A stretch of 64,000 nt of DNA, taken from positions 1 through 64,000 of the forward strand of contig JBCCWO010000002.1 in NCBI GenBank assembly GCA_039193455.1. The letters are read 5' to 3'. The stretch comes from JBCBGF01 sp039193455. GTDB taxonomy: Bacteria; Pseudomonadota; Alphaproteobacteria; Rhodobacterales; Rhodobacteraceae. Made by a program: the position numbers and the translations under genes. The notes under the pieces are model-generated. The model ran no database searches, was not told the origin of the DNA, and was given only the letters and a program-made list of their open reading frames with translations. Below, piece after piece: positions 1 through 7,764 of this stretch (position 1 is the stretch's first letter; each line of letters begins with the position of its first letter).

Positions 1-139
1 CAAACTTCGCCGCATACTCCAGCGCCTTCCCATCCCCCCCGGCCTCAATATCGTCCAGGATCCCCTTCACCGTCTCATGAACCCCGCTCGCACCACTCGT
101 CGGCGTCAAGCTCGCACGCTTTAGATACTCAATCGGCAT
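1..139 (-). CDS. Histidinol dehydrogenase-like protein, N-terminal fragment
   Basis: Only the first 46 codons are inside the window; the gene runs off the left edge. The translation starts MPIEYLKRA and continues with DDIEAGGDGKALEYAAKF. This resembles the N-terminus of histidinol dehydrogenase homologues used in catabolism (for example the HpsN sulfopropanediol dehydrogenase type), not biosynthetic HisD. An AGGAA Shine-Dalgarno-like stretch precedes the ATG at 139. It is divergent from the lacI gene, and the palindromic operator at 203-216 lies about 64 bp upstream, so control by that LacI protein is likely (inference). Substrate unknown. Confidence 0.6.
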   Translation of the reverse strand, partial: MPIEYLKRASLTPTSGASGVHETVKGILDDIEAGGDGKALEYAAKF

Positions 140-202
140 GATGCACTAATTCCTATCGTTTATCGGCGGGAGGGGCAGGCGGGAATGCGCCAGCATGGAG
201 CT

Positions 203-216
203 TGTAAGCGCTTACA
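203..216. promoter_or_regulatory. LacI-type operator palindrome
   Basis: TGTAAGCGCTTACA is a perfect 14-bp palindrome with the central CG typical of LacI/GalR-family operators. It sits between the divergent dehydrogenase-like gene and the lacI gene and covers the likely -35 of the lacI promoter. Binding here by the adjacent regulator would repress both genes (inference). Confidence 0.7.
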
Positions 217-239
217 TTTTCAGGCGCAAGGGGTATACT
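211..239 (+). promoter_or_regulatory. Probable lacI promoter
   Basis: CTTACA (211-216) and TATACT (234-239) are separated by 17 bp and resemble sigma-70 -35 and -10 elements. The -35 is embedded in the palindromic operator, which suggests autoregulation. The start codon used (270) lies 31 bp downstream of the -10. Confidence 0.55.
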
Positions 240-269
240 CGCGACAGACCGTGCCAAGGACCCACCGAG

Positions 270-1313
270 ATGGACACCACGCCCAAAGAGCCGCCTGTTG
301 CCACGCTTGCCGATGTTGCGCGCCATGCGGACGTGTCGACGGCAACCGTATCGCGGTGTCTCAACTCGCCAGCGCAGGTGGGTGCGCGGACGCGGGCGCG
401 GGTGATGAAGGCGGTGGCGGAGCTGAATTATGCGCCAAACTTCGGGGCGCGCGCGCTGGCGGCCAAGCAAACCAACACGGTGGGCGCGGTCATCCCCACG
501 ATGGAAAACGCAGTTTTTGCGCGGGGCATCCAGGCGTTTCAGGAAGAGCTTGGGCGCCACGGCAAGACGCTGCTTATCGCGTCATCGGCCTATCAGGAGA
601 CGCTGGAGGACGAACAGGTGCGCGCGTTGGTGGCGCGGGGCGCCGATGCGTTGTTGCTGATCGGCTATGACCGGTCACCGGCGCTTTATGAGTTCCTGGA
701 AAAACGTTCGGTGCCGACGCTGGTGTGCTGGGCGCATGAGACCGGCAAGCCGCAACCGGCCGTCGGCTTTGACAATGCCGCGGCCATGGCGGCGCTGGCC
801 CGGCAGGTGATTGCCGAAGGACACCAGCATATCGCCTGTATCTCGGCGCCGATGGGGGCAAACGACCGTGCGCGTGCCCGCGTTGATGGCATCCGGCAGG
901 CCCTGTCCGAAGTGGGGCGCGATCCCGACGCGCTGTTCGTGACCGAGGTGCCCTATGGCATCGAGACAGGCGAGCTCGCGCTCGAAAAGACACTGAAGAG
1001 CGCGCCGGACACCACGGTGGTCATGTGCGGCAACGACGTTCTGGCGATGGGGGCGTTGCGGGCGGCGCGGCGGATGGGTCTGCGCGTGCCCGAGGATCTT
1101 TCCGTGACCGGGTTTGACGATATCGAGATTGCGCTGTTGGCAGACCCGGCACTGACGACCGTGCATGTGCCCCATCGCGAGATGGGGCGGCAGGCGGCGC
1201 GCACGCTGGTTCGGATGATGGGGCGGGACGGGGCGCCCGAGAGCCTTGTTCTGCCGACCGATATTCGGTGGCGCGGTTCGCTGTGCCCGCCGCGGCGATC
1301 AGTTGATGCGTAG
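270..1313 (+). CDS. LacI-family transcriptional regulator
   Basis: 347-residue repressor. An N-terminal helix-turn-helix (LADVARHADVSTATVSRCLN, about residues 11-30) is followed by a periplasmic-binding-protein-like effector domain with the family's TGFDDIEIA motif near residue 280. I chose ATG 270 because AAGGA lies 9 bp upstream and the HTH then starts at the usual place. An in-frame ATG at 195 would put the operator and promoter inside the coding region. It is divergent from a histidinol-dehydrogenase-like gene that it probably controls. The 3' end overlaps the convergent gspC gene by 15 bp. The effector cannot be named. Confidence 0.9.
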   Translation: MDTTPKEPPVATLADVARHADVSTATVSRCLNSPAQVGARTRARVMKAVAELNYAPNFGARALAAKQTNTVGAVIPTMENAVFARGIQAFQEELGRHGKTLLIASSAYQETLEDEQVRALVARGADALLLIGYDRSPALYEFLEKRSVPTLVCWAHETGKPQPAVGFDNAAAMAALARQVIAEGHQHIACISAPMGANDRARARVDGIRQALSEVGRDPDALFVTEVPYGIETGELALEKTLKSAPDTTVVMCGNDVLAMGALRAARRMGLRVPEDLSVTGFDDIEIALLADPALTTVHVPHREMGRQAARTLVRMMGRDGAPESLVLPTDIRWRGSLCPPRRSVDA

Positions 1314-1769
1314 CGTGACCGGGTCGTTGCCGTCTTTGGAGACCAGCACCTCCTCGGTGCCAATGTCCACGATCTGCCAGCGGCCTAACCGGTCGCCTTT
1401 GCCAACGCTGTAGAGGTCGGGCGCGGTTGAGATGCGGACAAAGGCGATCTTTTCGCCGGAGTCGCTGATCACACCCATGAGGCTGAGCACCGGTTCCGGC
1501 GCGGCGGCCGGGGCCGCCTGTGCGATTGGGCGGCGCGTGCCGTGGAAGACGGGGCGGGTGTCGGTCGCTTCGACAAGCTCGGCCAACCGTGTGTTGCGGT
1601 CGGTGAGGCGGCGGTCGAGCGTGGTGGCCGGCGTGGCCGAGGATGCGGTGGCCACGTCGCCCCGGGGAAGCCAGATTGCGAGCGCGCCCAGCGTAAACGC
1701 GCCGAGAATGGCGATGGGGAGCAGGGCCTGCAGGCCAGAGATGCCGGCGGGGAGCGTGACGCGTTTCAT
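1299..1769 (-). CDS. gspC: Type II secretion protein C (HR-domain only)
   Basis: 156 residues. One membrane segment near residues 14-34 is followed by an Ala/Pro linker and a small C-terminal domain (about 90-156: LSLMGVISDSGEKIAFVRI and GKGDRLGRWQIVDI). This domain matches the homology region by which GspC contacts the secretin. It is much shorter than enterobacterial GspC and has no PDZ or coiled-coil domain. It is the last gene of the minus-strand unit and overlaps gspM by 4 bp (ATGA). Its place at the end of gspL-gspM supports GspC over PilP, which is the main alternative. Confidence 0.7.
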   Translation of the reverse strand: MKRVTLPAGISGLQALLPIAILGAFTLGALAIWLPRGDVATASSATPATTLDRRLTDRNTRLAELVEATDTRPVFHGTRRPIAQAAPAAAPEPVLSLMGVISDSGEKIAFVRISTAPDLYSVGKGDRLGRWQIVDIGTEEVLVSKDGNDPVTLRIN

Positions 1770-2296
1770 GGTCTTTGCGCCCCATAGAGACTGGCAGTGA
1801 ACGCGATGCGGCGCTCGGGGTTCGTTCGGCTGGTGCGGGCGGGCCGCAGGCTCAGGTCTTCGACGATCACGATGGGCTCCATCGTGGCCAGACCGGTGAG
1901 AAAGCTGCCGAGCTCAACCTCGGGGGCGACCCCGTTGATCGTCAGGTTCAGCCGGACCAGACCATCGATCTGCTCGATCTCGTCGGCGCGGATCATTTCC
2001 ACGTCGATACGGTGGGATTCGGCCAGCGCCTGCAGATCCGTCTGCAAGGCGGCCTGTGCCAGCTGCGGCGTGTCGCCTGAAAAGAACGCATCGTTGGAAA
2101 GCCCACGTGCGCTGTCGGTGCCGAGCGTCTCGGCCCGTGTGATCAGCGCCTGCTTGTCGGCGATGGCGGCGCGCCGGTCATTGGCGAGGCCGACAATCGT
2201 CACGGCGATGAGCGACATGAGCCCCACGACCCCCACCAAAGCGGTGGTGCCCACCTGGCGTGGCAGGTCGGGTTTGGCGAAATGGAACGTGCTCAT
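1766..2296 (-). CDS. gspM: Type II secretion protein M
   Basis: 176 residues. A short cytoplasmic N-terminus and one membrane helix (about residues 18-38) precede a periplasmic region containing a coiled-coil-like stretch and a ferredoxin-like domain (about 90-176). This fits the GspM/PilO group of inner-membrane platform proteins that pair with GspL. It overlaps gspL upstream and gspC downstream by 4 bp each, implying translational coupling. Sequence similarity in this family is low, so the name rests on topology, size and position. Confidence 0.75.
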   Translation of the reverse strand: MSTFHFAKPDLPRQVGTTALVGVVGLMSLIAVTIVGLANDRRAAIADKQALITRAETLGTDSARGLSNDAFFSGDTPQLAQAALQTDLQALAESHRIDVEMIRADEIEQIDGLVRLNLTINGVAPEVELGSFLTGLATMEPIVIVEDLSLRPARTSRTNPERRIAFTASLYGAQRP

Positions 2297-3405
2297 TGCG
2301 CGGGCCCCGGTTGCAATACTGCTGAGATGCGGAAGCGTTCGATGGATTGCGAGTTGTCACGGACGACCGGCGAGGCGAATTGGACATCGCTGAGCGCAGG
2401 GACGGTGGCCAGAAGCCGGGTGACGTCAGCCGCCGAGGGACCGAAGCCCACGAGCGTCACCGTCTGGCCATCGACGATGATCTGGTCGAGCCAGACGCCG
2501 TCGGGCAAAAGCGCGCTCATTTCGCCAGTGATGGCCAAAACCTCGGTGGACTGCGCGATTGCCGTATCAAGGCCGCGCAGACGCGCGGTGGCCCGGGCGC
2601 TGGCGCCGAGTTCGGCGCGGGCGGCGTCGGCGGTGCCCGTCAGGCTCCAATCGCGCAGGGTGGTTTGTGCCCAATAGGCCGTGGCAGAGACTGTCAGGAT
2701 CGCGGCGCCCAACAGAGCCGCACGCATCGACGGGGCGAGCCGTTGGAAGAGCGCGAGAGGCGAGGGTTTTGGCGCGGCTTCCTGTGCCTCCCACGGCGGT
2801 GCACAGCGCAACTCGCCGCCGGCAAACTCACGGACGACCGATGCGACCGTCAGGTTTGCCTGCTGCAATTGTTCCGCCATCTGGAGAACCGGGTCTTTCA
2901 GCGTCACCGCGGCCCGCACCCGCCAGCCATGATCGGGGGCTTCGTGCGCCTGCCAAAACGCAAGGGTGGCGTCTTCGGCGAAGGGTGACTTGAAGCTGAT
3001 CTCAGAGGCGATCATCCCGCGCACCTCTTTCAGCGGGCCGGGCGGAACGTAGAAGTTCAGGTCGATACAGCTTGCTTCGGCGAGCACGATATCGACGGCG
3101 CCGTCCTTGAGAAGCGATGCCATCACATCGAGCCCGGCATTGTCCGCCTCTACCGAATCCGGATCGCCCAGGGCGCGGATCTGTGGGGATCCATTGCCGA
3201 TCTCAAGGTAGAACCGCGATCGCTCGGCCGGGAGCGATGGCGGTTCCATGAGTTCGGACACACTTTGTGAGAGCAGCGCCCGAGCCCACGTCAAGCGCTG
3301 GGTGAGCGGCAAGGCCTGCCGCTCGATCCCGATCCCACCTGTCTGCTCTGTCACGGTCAAACGCCCCTGGCTGGTCCCACGTGGTCTTGGGGACACTGCA
3401 ACCAA
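2293..3405 (-). CDS. gspL: Type II secretion protein L (PilN-like)
   Basis: 370 residues as given. A cytoplasmic N-terminal half is followed by a membrane helix (AALLGAAILTVSATAYWAQ, about residue 230) and a periplasmic PilN/GspL domain to the C-terminus. GspL recruits the ATPase GspE to the inner-membrane platform. The start is uncertain: TTG at 3405 is 13 bp after the DUF1501 stop, and in-frame GTG codons at 3396 and 3354 are alternatives. None has a strong ribosome site. The gene follows DUF1800 and DUF1501 genes in the same direction with very short gaps, so all five form one transcription unit. Confidence 0.8.
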   Translation of the reverse strand: MVAVSPRPRGTSQGRLTVTEQTGGIGIERQALPLTQRLTWARALLSQSVSELMEPPSLPAERSRFYLEIGNGSPQIRALGDPDSVEADNAGLDVMASLLKDGAVDIVLAEASCIDLNFYVPPGPLKEVRGMIASEISFKSPFAEDATLAFWQAHEAPDHGWRVRAAVTLKDPVLQMAEQLQQANLTVASVVREFAGGELRCAPPWEAQEAAPKPSPLALFQRLAPSMRAALLGAAILTVSATAYWAQTTLRDWSLTGTADAARAELGASARATARLRGLDTAIAQSTEVLAITGEMSALLPDGVWLDQIIVDGQTVTLVGFGPSAADVTRLLATVPALSDVQFASPVVRDNSQSIERFRISAVLQPGPAQ

Positions 3406-3418
3406 ACTGTGGCGTTAC

Positions 3419-4714
3419 CTAGGCAGAGGCGTTGAAAAGTTGGTAGTTCTCGAAACTGTGGTTCGGGAAGACCGTGGACACCAGCTGATCGGACATGCCC
3501 ATGTGACGCACCATGATTTCGCCGACGATGTTGCGATAGTTGGTGACCGTTGGCAGCCAGTTGCGGTTGACCACGGTGTCGTCGATGGTCGACACGTCGG
3601 GCGCGATCGAGCGGACGGTGGGACCGCCAAAGGCAAACCAGGCGCCGCCTTCCCCATGGTCGGTGCCGTCTGAGCCGTTTTCCTTCTTGGTGCGGCCAAA
3701 CTCGCTGCCGACCAGGACGACGACGTCGGACATATCAGCGCCCATGTCGCGGTAGAAGGTCAGGAAGTCCGATGCGCCTTCGACCATGCGGCTATGATAG
3801 CGTTTGCTTTGGTCGGTAAAGCGATTGGTTCCGGTGGCGATCTGGTCGGAATGGGTATCCCAGCCGATGTTCCAGTCGAGCGCGGCCACCTCGAGCGGGA
3901 CGCCCGCCTTGAGCAGCTGGGCGCACAGGCGCAGACCGCGTCCGAGGGACGAGTTCGAATAGTCGAGACCACCGGCGCTTGGGGTGTAATCCATGCCCGC
4001 CGCCTGCACCTCGGCGATTGAGTCGAGCATCACAAGCTGGCTGTCGCGCACCTGGCCTTCGACGGCGGACAGGTCCACGTCGTGGCTGTTGATTTCGCGC
4101 ATGATGTCGGTGAGCTGGTTGTCGGCGCAGCCGCTGCCGGAGCAGAAATCGCCATTCTCAAGCTCGAACCCGCTGGCCGAGCTGATGGCGGGAACGCGGA
4201 TCTGGCCGCGAATTTCGGTGCTGATCGAGGTTTTACCGGCCACCATGCCGCGCAGTGGGTGATCGGGACCTGCGGTGTTCTGCATATAGCGGTTCAGATA
4301 GCCGTCGATCAGGTTGTTGCGGGCACCGGTGCCGATCCAACGCTGGCAGTCGAAATGCGAGCGGTTGTTGGGATTGAACGATGTCGCCGGGGCGATCATC
4401 ATGTTGCCCGCGTCCCAGATCTCCATCAGCAGTTCGAGATTGGGGTTCATCCCGCGCATGTTGTCGCCCAGGTCGAGGGCGCTGTTGATGTCGTTCGACG
4501 GCGGTTCAATCGCAAGGTCGGGGCGGTACGTGTAATAGAACGTGTCACCGAACAGCGGGAACAGGTGCAACCCGTCGGCGCCGCCTCGCATGAAGACCTT
4601 GATAAAGGTCTTTCCGCCGGCTTGCTGGGCGAAGGAGAATTTAGGGGCACCGGCGGCGCCGACCATGGCGGCCGCGGCGGTGAGCGAAGTCATAAAGTCT
4701 CGGCGATTTTGCAT
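3419..4714 (-). CDS. DUF1501 family protein with twin-arginine-like signal
   Basis: 431 residues. The N-terminus MQNRRDFMTSLTAAAAMVGAAG has a twin-arginine-like signal, implying folded export. The body is the DUF1501 (sulfatase-fold-like) family, with metal-site-like motifs such as DWNIGWDTHSDQ, GSEFGRTKKENG and GTDHGEGG. It lies 34 bp after the DUF1800 gene and 13 bp before gspL. DUF1501/DUF1800 pairs are common in environmental bacteria, but their biochemical role is not known to me. The placement inside a T2SS operon makes it a candidate secreted substrate (inference). Confidence 0.88.
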   Translation of the reverse strand: MQNRRDFMTSLTAAAAMVGAAGAPKFSFAQQAGGKTFIKVFMRGGADGLHLFPLFGDTFYYTYRPDLAIEPPSNDINSALDLGDNMRGMNPNLELLMEIWDAGNMMIAPATSFNPNNRSHFDCQRWIGTGARNNLIDGYLNRYMQNTAGPDHPLRGMVAGKTSISTEIRGQIRVPAISSASGFELENGDFCSGSGCADNQLTDIMREINSHDVDLSAVEGQVRDSQLVMLDSIAEVQAAGMDYTPSAGGLDYSNSSLGRGLRLCAQLLKAGVPLEVAALDWNIGWDTHSDQIATGTNRFTDQSKRYHSRMVEGASDFLTFYRDMGADMSDVVVLVGSEFGRTKKENGSDGTDHGEGGAWFAFGGPTVRSIAPDVSTIDDTVVNRNWLPTVTNYRNIVGEIMVRHMGMSDQLVSTVFPNHSFENYQLFNASA

Positions 4715-4748
4715 AATGAAACTCTTTGCGGCTTGGCGTTTCTAGCGA

Positions 4749-7490
4749 TTACTGAAGCTGGAAGCTGGGCAGCACGACGATGAGACCCATGGCCCGTTCA
4801 AGGGCGCGCGTCTCGTCCTGCATGCGCGGTTCAAAGATACCGTCGTCGCCTTTCAGGGTGGCGATCACGGCTTCGTATTCCTCGCGCGTGAACTGGTCGG
4901 CGGTGGCCACGGTCAGCAGATAGCCTGCCACTTCCTCGGCCGTTTCAATCCCGGCATCGGCGATGTCGGCGACCAGATCGATGTCGTAGTCCTGGCGGCG
5001 CTCGGCCACGTCGGCAAGCTGGTTGTAGCTTGCGACCATGGTGGCTGAGTTCAGCCATGCGGCCGACACTTCGGGCAGGCCAGTGGGCACCGGGAAGCGC
5101 AGGTAGCTTTCGCCCGCGTTTTCAAAGGCTCTGCGGAAGCGCGTGTAGAAGTCGCTGTCGTCTGCGTTTTCTGGCCGTGCACCAAAGGCGCGGATCGCCG
5201 AAACCGTGTATTCGAACGGCGTTTTGGCCTTGTTGCGCTGGTAATCGGCGGTGCCGACATAGGCCGGGTCGAGCAGGATCGCCCGCAACATCGGCTCAAT
5301 CTCGCCACCGGTTGCAGCCCAGGACGCCACGCAGGCATCGACAAAGGACTGCGGCGGGACATCGGCCACCAGAAGCTGGACGAGCTTGCCACAGGTGCGC
5401 GACCGGGTTGAGGGGTGGTTGGCCAGGATCGCGACCAGCTCTTCACCTTCCTGCACGCCGGCGGCGCCGGAACGGCCCGCGATCGTGGTGTTCAGGAAGG
5501 GGATGAACTTGTCGTCTTCATCATGGCGGTCGGGGCGGAATTCGAACCGGTATTCGCGCGCGACGTTGTCGGCGTTGGGGTTCGAGCGTTCGTAGCCCCA
5601 GCCGGTAAAGATGCGCGAAACGGCGATGACATCGTCGGGGCCATAGCCCGCTTCGACGCCTACGGTGGACAGTTCCAGTATCTCTCGACCGTAGTTTTCG
5701 TTCAAGTTGCCGCGGCGGTTCTGGTCGTTGTCCAGATACTGCGACATCAGCGGGCTGCGCGCGCTGTAGAGCAGGAGGTCGCCGAAGTTCCCGAATGCGT
5801 TGTCGCGGAAATAGGCGCGGTCGGTGATGTTTTGCTGGTACATGTCGGTGTCTTTGGTCACCGCATGGAAGTGGTTGGCCCAGAACCGGCCCATCACTTC
5901 GCGCAGCTGCCGTTCGCTGAACGCCGCATAGGCGATATCGTAGTTGGTCAGCGATTCAAGCAGGCGACTGCCGTTTTCGTTGGTGGGGTCGAGGATGTCT
6001 TGCGGGTTCATCGCCGCAAATGCCCCGTCGTTGATCGTACCGGGGTTCAGTTGTTCTTCGACATAGGCGGCAAAGCCCATGGCGCGGACACGGGCGTAGA
6101 GATCGGGCGTGGCGCCGAAGGTCAGGCGGCTGAGCGCCTGGCCCACGCCGTCTTGTGCGGGCATCCCCGTCAGCGTGTAGCTGATCGGTGTGGCTTCAAC
6201 TTCGTCACTGGCCGTGGAGGCGCCGGTCAGCGTGACCTGGACCGGGCCGCCCGAGGCAAAGTCTTCCGGGAACAGCCGGACGGCAAACTGGCCGGACTCG
6301 GGGCCCACGTCCACTGTGGTGGTGCGGCCGGACGAGGCGACGGACACGTTGACGATGTTGAACATCGAGTTGTCCATGACCGCGCCGAAGAGCGTGCTGC
6401 CAGAGGAGGGGACCTGGTTGTTGACGTTGCCCGCAGAGGTCAGCTGGACGGCTTGCGTCAGCTGCGGGTTCGTGGGCGGCGACAGCGGCGACATGCGCAC
6501 GGTCTCGGGCGTCGGGACGGTGGGTGTGCCAGAGGGGAGCGTGGGCGACGGTGTCGGAAGGCCGGGGGTCGCGACCGGTGTGCCGGGGACGCCGGGCGCA
6601 CCGGGTGTGCCGGGCGCGCCAGGGGCGGGCATGTTCCCCGGTGTCCCGGATCCGCCCGGTGACGGCACAAAGCCGAGGGTGCCACCGGTGCTGGACGTCG
6701 TGGTGCCGCTGGTCTCATTTGCGGGGGCCGAGGCCATGCGCGTGCCACCGCCGGAGCCAAAGCCGCCGAATCCGCCTGCGGGGCCAGAGCCGCCCGCCAT
6801 GGCGCCGCCGGTCTCTGACGCATCGCCGACCGGGCGCGTTTTGCGGGCCTGTGACGAGGAACCTCCAATGGCGAAGGCGTCGCGGTTTGCGCGGCGATCC
6901 ATACCGGGCAGCGCACCGGATCCGGGCTCAGCCGCTTGGGCGGCCGGGGCCGGGGCGGGCGAGAGGTCGGGCGAATTTTTAACTGTAAGTTCAGAGGCTT
7001 CCGCCTCGGTTATGTCGAGACTTGCGGGTACAAGCGCCTGTGGCTCAGCCCCAATCGGGCTGAAGGTCAGATCCGACAGATCGGGCGCGTCGGCATCGAC
7101 GCCTTCGATCTTAATCGCATGCTCGCCCGGGGTAAGCGAAATCAGCGCTGTGATCGCCGCGCCAGCGTCGCCGGTGGGCAGGCCGCTGGCGTCAATCACC
7201 AACTGGCCGTCGATCGACAACTTGATGCCAGACCCTTGTGGCGCCTCAAACCGGTAGAGACCTTTCGCCGGGATCGTCACCTTGCGGAACAACGCGTCCG
7301 AGGTGTCCGGGGCGACCGGGGCCGCAGCCGGGGCCGGGGTCGGACCCAGAGCGGCAGGAATAAGTGTAGGGGTGGGCGGGGTAGCGTCGGTGGCGGCGTC
7401 CATCTGGGCCAGAGCAAGCGACGCGCCAGAAATGAGCGCAATGATCGCGACGCCTGAGGCCAGTTCAACCCGCTTAAAGGTCTTAGGCAT
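4749..7490 (-). CDS. DUF1800 family exported protein with PA14-like domain and Gly/Pro-rich linker
   Basis: 913 residues from ATG 7490. This start gives a clean Sec signal peptide (MPKTFKRVELASGVAIIALI, cleavage near ALA-QM); an in-frame ATG at 7577 would bury it. A PA14/carbohydrate-binding-like domain (about 65-149) is followed by a low-complexity Gly/Ser/Pro linker (about 165-335) with collagen-like Gly-X-Pro triplets, a small beta domain, and a C-terminal DUF1800 domain (about 452-913; NYGREILELSTVGV). It is the first gene of the minus-strand T2SS unit. Its multidomain exported nature and position suggest T2SS cargo or a surface enzyme (inference). Confidence 0.85.
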   Translation of the reverse strand: MPKTFKRVELASGVAIIALISGASLALAQMDAATDATPPTPTLIPAALGPTPAPAAAPVAPDTSDALFRKVTIPAKGLYRFEAPQGSGIKLSIDGQLVIDASGLPTGDAGAAITALISLTPGEHAIKIEGVDADAPDLSDLTFSPIGAEPQALVPASLDITEAEASELTVKNSPDLSPAPAPAAQAAEPGSGALPGMDRRANRDAFAIGGSSSQARKTRPVGDASETGGAMAGGSGPAGGFGGFGSGGGTRMASAPANETSGTTTSSTGGTLGFVPSPGGSGTPGNMPAPGAPGTPGAPGVPGTPVATPGLPTPSPTLPSGTPTVPTPETVRMSPLSPPTNPQLTQAVQLTSAGNVNNQVPSSGSTLFGAVMDNSMFNIVNVSVASSGRTTTVDVGPESGQFAVRLFPEDFASGGPVQVTLTGASTASDEVEATPISYTLTGMPAQDGVGQALSRLTFGATPDLYARVRAMGFAAYVEEQLNPGTINDGAFAAMNPQDILDPTNENGSRLLESLTNYDIAYAAFSERQLREVMGRFWANHFHAVTKDTDMYQQNITDRAYFRDNAFGNFGDLLLYSARSPLMSQYLDNDQNRRGNLNENYGREILELSTVGVEAGYGPDDVIAVSRIFTGWGYERSNPNADNVAREYRFEFRPDRHDEDDKFIPFLNTTIAGRSGAAGVQEGEELVAILANHPSTRSRTCGKLVQLLVADVPPQSFVDACVASWAATGGEIEPMLRAILLDPAYVGTADYQRNKAKTPFEYTVSAIRAFGARPENADDSDFYTRFRRAFENAGESYLRFPVPTGLPEVSAAWLNSATMVASYNQLADVAERRQDYDIDLVADIADAGIETAEEVAGYLLTVATADQFTREEYEAVIATLKGDDGIFEPRMQDETRALERAMGLIVVLPSFQLQ

Positions 7491-7629
7491 TGGCTTCCAA
7501 ATCCCTGTAAGCCCCCACTGCTCGGTGACCGGAGATTGCGGCGATAATGAGCCGCTGTTGTGCGCTAGTTCTGGCAAAACTGGGGTGCTGTTTTCACGCG
7601 GCGCTTAGTCTTTGGTTGCCAACCCCCAA

Positions 7630-7656
7630 TGTTTCAAATGCCGACACATTGAAACA
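7630..7656. promoter_or_regulatory. Inverted repeat between divergent DUF1800 and gspE
   Basis: TGTTTCAA (7630-7637) and TTGAAACA (7649-7656) form a perfect 8-bp inverted repeat with centres 19 bp apart, about two helical turns. It lies in the only sizeable gap between the two divergent T2SS units, so it could be a shared regulator site. No regulator is identified. Confidence 0.35.
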
Positions 7657-7764
7657 GTTTGCCACAATTCAGCGTATTGAAAACGTTGCTAAAATGGCCG
7701 ACTTCGGCTAATTTTACGCGGGGGCAGACGCTGCGAACGCGGCGCAATCGAGCGGAAGAGTTAG

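Noticed and set aside
195..269. Upstream in-frame start for the LacI regulator at 195
   Set aside because: It would place the operator and promoter inside the gene and add 25 residues before the HTH; ATG 270 has a good ribosome site.
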